A stretch of 7,216 nt of DNA, from contig JANXVP010000265.1 in NCBI GenBank assembly GCA_025351615.1, positions 1-7,216 of the forward strand. The letters run 5' to 3'. This document shows positions 5,401-7,216 of the stretch, piece by piece. Position 1 is the stretch's first letter, and every line of letters starts with the position of its first letter. The translations under genes were made by a program, and so were the position numbers. The notes below the pieces were generated by a model. That model made no database searches, was not told the origin of the DNA, and was given only the letters and a program-made list of their open reading frames with translations. Source of the DNA: Ramlibacter sp. (GTDB taxonomy: Bacteria > Pseudomonadota > Gammaproteobacteria > Burkholderiales > Burkholderiaceae_C).

Positions 5401-6098
5401 CGAGGCTGGTTCGGCTGCGGGTCGGGGGCCGGCATGAACGGGGCGATGCCCCGCTTCCACTGCCGGTAGCCCTCGCCGTTCAGGTGCACGCCGTCGTGGG
5501 TGTAGTCGCTGTTCAGCTCCCCGTTCACAGCCAGCAGCGGCCAGAGGTCGACAAAGCGCACGCGCGTCGAAGCCAGGCTGGCCAGCCGCGTATTGAGCTG
5601 CCGGATCCTGGGGTTGAGCGACGCGCAGGACTTCCAGGTGGCCTTCGCCACGTTGCACGGCAGCGTGGACTGGACGGTCACCTTGACGCCGCCCTGGTCC
5701 AGCCGCGAGACGATGGACCGGTAGCTGGCGAACACCGCATCCACCTCCCGGTGCGCGTCGGCGAAGTCGTTAATGCCGATCATCACGAATGCCTGGCGCG
5801 GCTTGACCCGAAGAATGTCGTCCAGCCGCGCCAGCACGCCCTCGGTGGTGTCGCTGTCGATGCCCCGATTCACGATGTTCTGCTGCGGAAACATTTCCGC
5901 CCACTCGGCGCCGTCGGTGAGCGAATCGCCGATCATGACCACCTGGGGCTGGTGGGTGAAGGTCCGGAACAGAGAGGTGCGCTCACGCCAGTAGGAGGAG
6001 GGTTGTGTCGCTGTCTCCGGCCCTGCAGCGCGCGCCTGGCCGGCCCACAGGAGCACGAGGATGGCGATGGTCGGGAGACCAGGGGATCGCAGGGGCAT
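5397..6098 (-). CDS. Secreted SGNH/GDSL-family hydrolase or acyl transferase
   Basis: This 233-residue protein is an SGNH esterase-type enzyme. Residues 1 to about 25 form a signal peptide (R4, hydrophobic core 9-19, then GQARA), so it acts outside the inner membrane. All four blocks are present: GDSLTDG at 57-63 with nucleophile S59, NRG at 77-79 with oxyanion G79, GIND at 108-111 with N110, and DGVH at 202-205 with D202 and H205 completing the triad. C148 and C158 could form a disulfide in the periplasm. The tail is proline-rich (PAPDPQPNQP). The closest well-known families are acetylesterases and the PAF-acetylhydrolase-like group, and the domain also occurs in OatA, OafB and PatB, which handle O-acetyl groups. 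Its stop overlaps the start of the acyltransferase-3 gene, so the pair is probably co-translated and acts on the same acylated product, as transferase or esterase (inference). The ribosome-binding site is weak. Confidence 0.92.
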   Translation of the reverse strand: MPLRSPGLPTIAILVLLWAGQARAAGPETATQPSSYWRERTSLFRTFTHQPQVVMIGDSLTDGAEWAEMFPQQNIVNRGIDSDTTEGVLARLDDILRVKPRQAFVMIGINDFADAHREVDAVFASYRSIVSRLDQGGVKVTVQSTLPCNVAKATWKSCASLNPRIRQLNTRLASLASTRVRFVDLWPLLAVNGELNSDYTHDGVHLNGEGYRQWKRGIAPFMPAPDPQPNQPR

Positions 6099-6181
6099 CC
6101 CCGCATTGTTGTCCGGAGTCGCCGAACATTGCAGGGCAGCCGTTTCACCTCATCCGCCTGGCGTTGTCTTAGGATGTCGGA
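6099..6181. promoter_or_regulatory. Divergent control region between the SGNH operon and nitrile hydratase
   Basis: Only 83 bases separate the start codons of the two divergent transcription units, so their promoters must lie close together or overlap. I found no convincing -35/-10 pair on either strand. On the plus strand TAGGAT (6170-6175) resembles a -10 box, but a transcript from it would start at or next to the nitrile hydratase ATG, and AGGA within it is the likely ribosome-binding site instead. No clear operator palindrome is visible. Confidence 0.5.
6171..6174 (+). promoter_or_regulatory. Ribosome-binding site of nitrile hydratase alpha
   Basis: AGGA lies seven bases before the ATG at 6182 and supports that start. 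Confidence 0.6.
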
Positions 6182-6814
6182 ATGACCGATCCCAAGCGCG
6201 ACCAGCACGACCACGGGCACAGCGAACTGGGCGAGATGGACCTCCGCGTGCGGGCGCTCGAAAGTGTCCTGACCCAGAAAGGCTACGTCGACCCGGCGGC
6301 GCTCGACGCCCTCATCGACACCTACCAGACCCGGATCGGCCCGCGCAACGGGGCGCGGGTCGTGGCACGCGCCTGGGTCGATGCCGGTTTCGTGGCGTGG
6401 CTGCGCAGCGACGCGACCGCGGCGATCGCATCGCTCGGCTACAGCGGCCGCCAGGGCGAGCACATGCAGGCGGTGGAGAACACGCCGGACACCCACAACA
6501 TGGTCGTCTGCACCCTGTGCAGCTGCTATCCGTGGCCGGTGCTGGGCCTGCCGCCGACCTGGTACAAGAGCGCACCGTACCGGTCGCGGGCGGTCAGGGA
6601 TCCGCGTGGCGTGCTCGCGGAGTTCGGCGTCGAACTGCCCCAGCAGACCCAGGTCCGGGTCTGGGATTCGACGGCCGAACTGCGCTACCTGGTGATTCCG
6701 CTGCGGCCCGCGGGCAGCGAGGGCCTGGACGAAGTGGCGCTGGCTGCGCTGGTCACGCGCGATTCGATGATCGGCACCGGCCTGGCCCTCGCACCGTCCG
6801 GGGCTACGCGATGA
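6182..6814 (+). CDS. nthA: Nitrile hydratase alpha subunit, cobalt type
   Basis: This 210-residue protein is the metal-binding subunit of nitrile hydratase, a cytoplasmic alpha/beta enzyme that hydrates nitriles to amides. The active-site motif VCTLCSC at 109-115 gives ligands C110, C113 and C115 with S114; in the family the second and third cysteines are oxidised to sulfinic and sulfenic acid. Thr after the first cysteine (CTLCSC rather than CSLCSC) marks the cobalt type. Further family blocks are [10 protein letters not shown] (86-95), ENTPDTHN (99-106), [20 protein letters not shown] (116-135), [12 protein letters not shown] (159-170) and [11 protein letters not shown] (190-200). The length is normal. 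The N-terminus carries a His-rich segment (DQHDHGHSE, 7-15) that might bind metal. The gene order alpha-beta matches proteobacterial enzymes and differs from the beta-alpha order of the Rhodococcus high-mass cobalt enzyme. The stop overlaps the beta start as ATGA. Thiocyanate hydrolase gamma is related but less likely. Confidence 0.97.
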   Translation: MTDPKRDQHDHGHSELGEMDLRVRALESVLTQKGYVDPAALDALIDTYQTRIGPRNGARVVARAWVDAGFVAWLRSDATAAIASLGYSGRQGEHMQAVENTPDTHNMVVCTLCSCYPWPVLGLPPTWYKSAPYRSRAVRDPRGVLAEFGVELPQQTQVRVWDSTAELRYLVIPLRPAGSEGLDEVALAALVTRDSMIGTGLALAPSGATR

Positions 6815-7216
6815 GCTACAGCTCGCGCGCCGATCTCGGAGGCCAGGAGGGTCACGGACCGATCGTCGCCGAGGCCGAGGGCGATTCGTTTCATGCGGCC
6901 TGGGAGCCGCGCGCGCTCGCGCTGACGCTGGCGATGGGCGCGACTGGCGCCTGGAATCTCGACATGGGGCGCTCCGCCCGCGAGACGCTGCCGGACTATG
7001 CGCAGCTGAGCTACTTCGAGATCTGGATCGCGGCGCTGCAACAACTGATGCTGGAGCGCGGCATCGTGCGGCCGGAAGAAATCGCCGCCGCGCATGCGCT
7101 TTCCAATGGACCTGTCCTGCCGCGGGTGCTCGCGGCGGGCGATGTCGCGAGCGTGCTGGCCCGGGGCGCGCCGACCCAGCGGCCGACCACGGCGCCGGCC
7201 GCCTTTGCCGTCGGCG
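6811..7216 (+). CDS. nthB: Nitrile hydratase beta subunit, N-terminal part, cut by the right edge
   Basis: The first 135 residues of the beta subunit are visible; roughly 80-90 more would be expected beyond the edge. The ATG overlaps the alpha stop codon, the usual arrangement for equal production of the two subunits. Family marks are [10 protein letters not shown] (9-18), [20 protein letters not shown] (27-46), [11 protein letters not shown] (48-58), [20 protein letters not shown] (66-85) and RPEEI (87-91). R54 in the DxxR motif corresponds by position to beta R56 of the Rhodococcus iron enzyme, which contacts the oxidised cysteines of alpha. The second such arginine (R141 there) lies beyond the edge. 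The final PAAFAVG matches the beginning of the C-terminal barrel (F-x-VG). The N-terminal [11 protein letters not shown] departs from the common MNGxHDxGG but aligns with it, so this start is plausible. An activator or cobalt-insertion gene is expected next but cannot be seen. Confidence 0.95.
   Translation, partial: MSYSSRADLGGQEGHGPIVAEAEGDSFHAAWEPRALALTLAMGATGAWNLDMGRSARETLPDYAQLSYFEIWIAALQQLMLERGIVRPEEIAAAHALSNGPVLPRVLAAGDVASVLARGAPTQRPTTAPAAFAVG

Larger units (their letters stand above)
2719..6098 (-). other. Likely four-gene operon: SGNH, acyltransferase-3, SDR, SDR
   Basis: Four minus-strand genes follow each other with a 4-base overlap, a 36-base gap and a 15-base gap. None of the gaps has room for a full promoter plus leader, so one transcript from the 6099-6181 region is the simplest reading. 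No regulator or transporter gene is included. Confidence 0.75.

Noticed and set aside
3952..5469. 505-codon plus-strand open frame opposite the acyltransferase and first SDR
   Set aside because: Antisense to well-supported genes, low-complexity Asp/Gln/Arg/His-rich translation, no ribosome-binding site; a shadow frame.
4375..5658. Longer 427-residue start for the acyltransferase
   Set aside because: The 86 extra residues overlap the SGNH gene in another frame and show no homology-like pattern, while the ATG at 5400 sits directly before the first conserved helix and overlaps the SGNH stop.

Overview
The window is GC-rich, densely packed bacterial DNA with eight protein genes (one cut by the right edge) and short intergenic gaps. 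The gene set and style fit a beta-proteobacterium of the order Burkholderiales (Alcaligenaceae or Comamonadaceae-like): an orphan Bug/TctC-type periplasmic binding protein, a short RNB exoribonuclease without cold-shock domains, and catabolic-type short-chain dehydrogenases next to a nitrile hydratase. The placement is an inference from gene content; no rRNA or marker gene is present. No tRNA, rRNA, CRISPR array, insertion sequence or phage gene was seen.

Layout from left to right. (1) 48-1499, minus: RNB-family 3'-5' exoribonuclease, followed by a GC hairpin and a possible start of a further minus-strand gene at the very edge (1-21). (2) 1500-1644: divergent intergenic region with a plausible promoter for the next gene. 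(3) 1645-2616, plus: Bug/TctC solute-binding protein with a signal peptide. (4) 2617-2718: convergent gap with a weak inverted repeat. (5) 2719-6098, minus: a tight four-gene unit read right to left, made of a secreted SGNH hydrolase, an acyltransferase-3 membrane protein (4-base ATGA overlap), a first SDR (36-base gap) and a second SDR (15-base gap). (6) 6099-6181: 83-base divergent control region. (7) 6182-7216, plus: cobalt-type nitrile hydratase alpha subunit and the start of the beta subunit, again joined by an ATGA overlap.

How the genes may work together. Nitrile hydratase converts nitriles to amides; its usual partners (activator/cobalt chaperone, amidase) would lie beyond the right edge. 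The acyltransferase-3/SGNH pair looks like a two-protein version of the fused OatA/OafB-type O-acylation enzymes: the membrane protein would pass an acyl group across the inner membrane and the exported SGNH enzyme would transfer it or remove it outside. Two paralogous SDRs with the same unusual extended glycine loop share the operon, so this unit is the least explained part of the window. The Bug protein has no TctA/TctB membrane partner here, as is common for this family.
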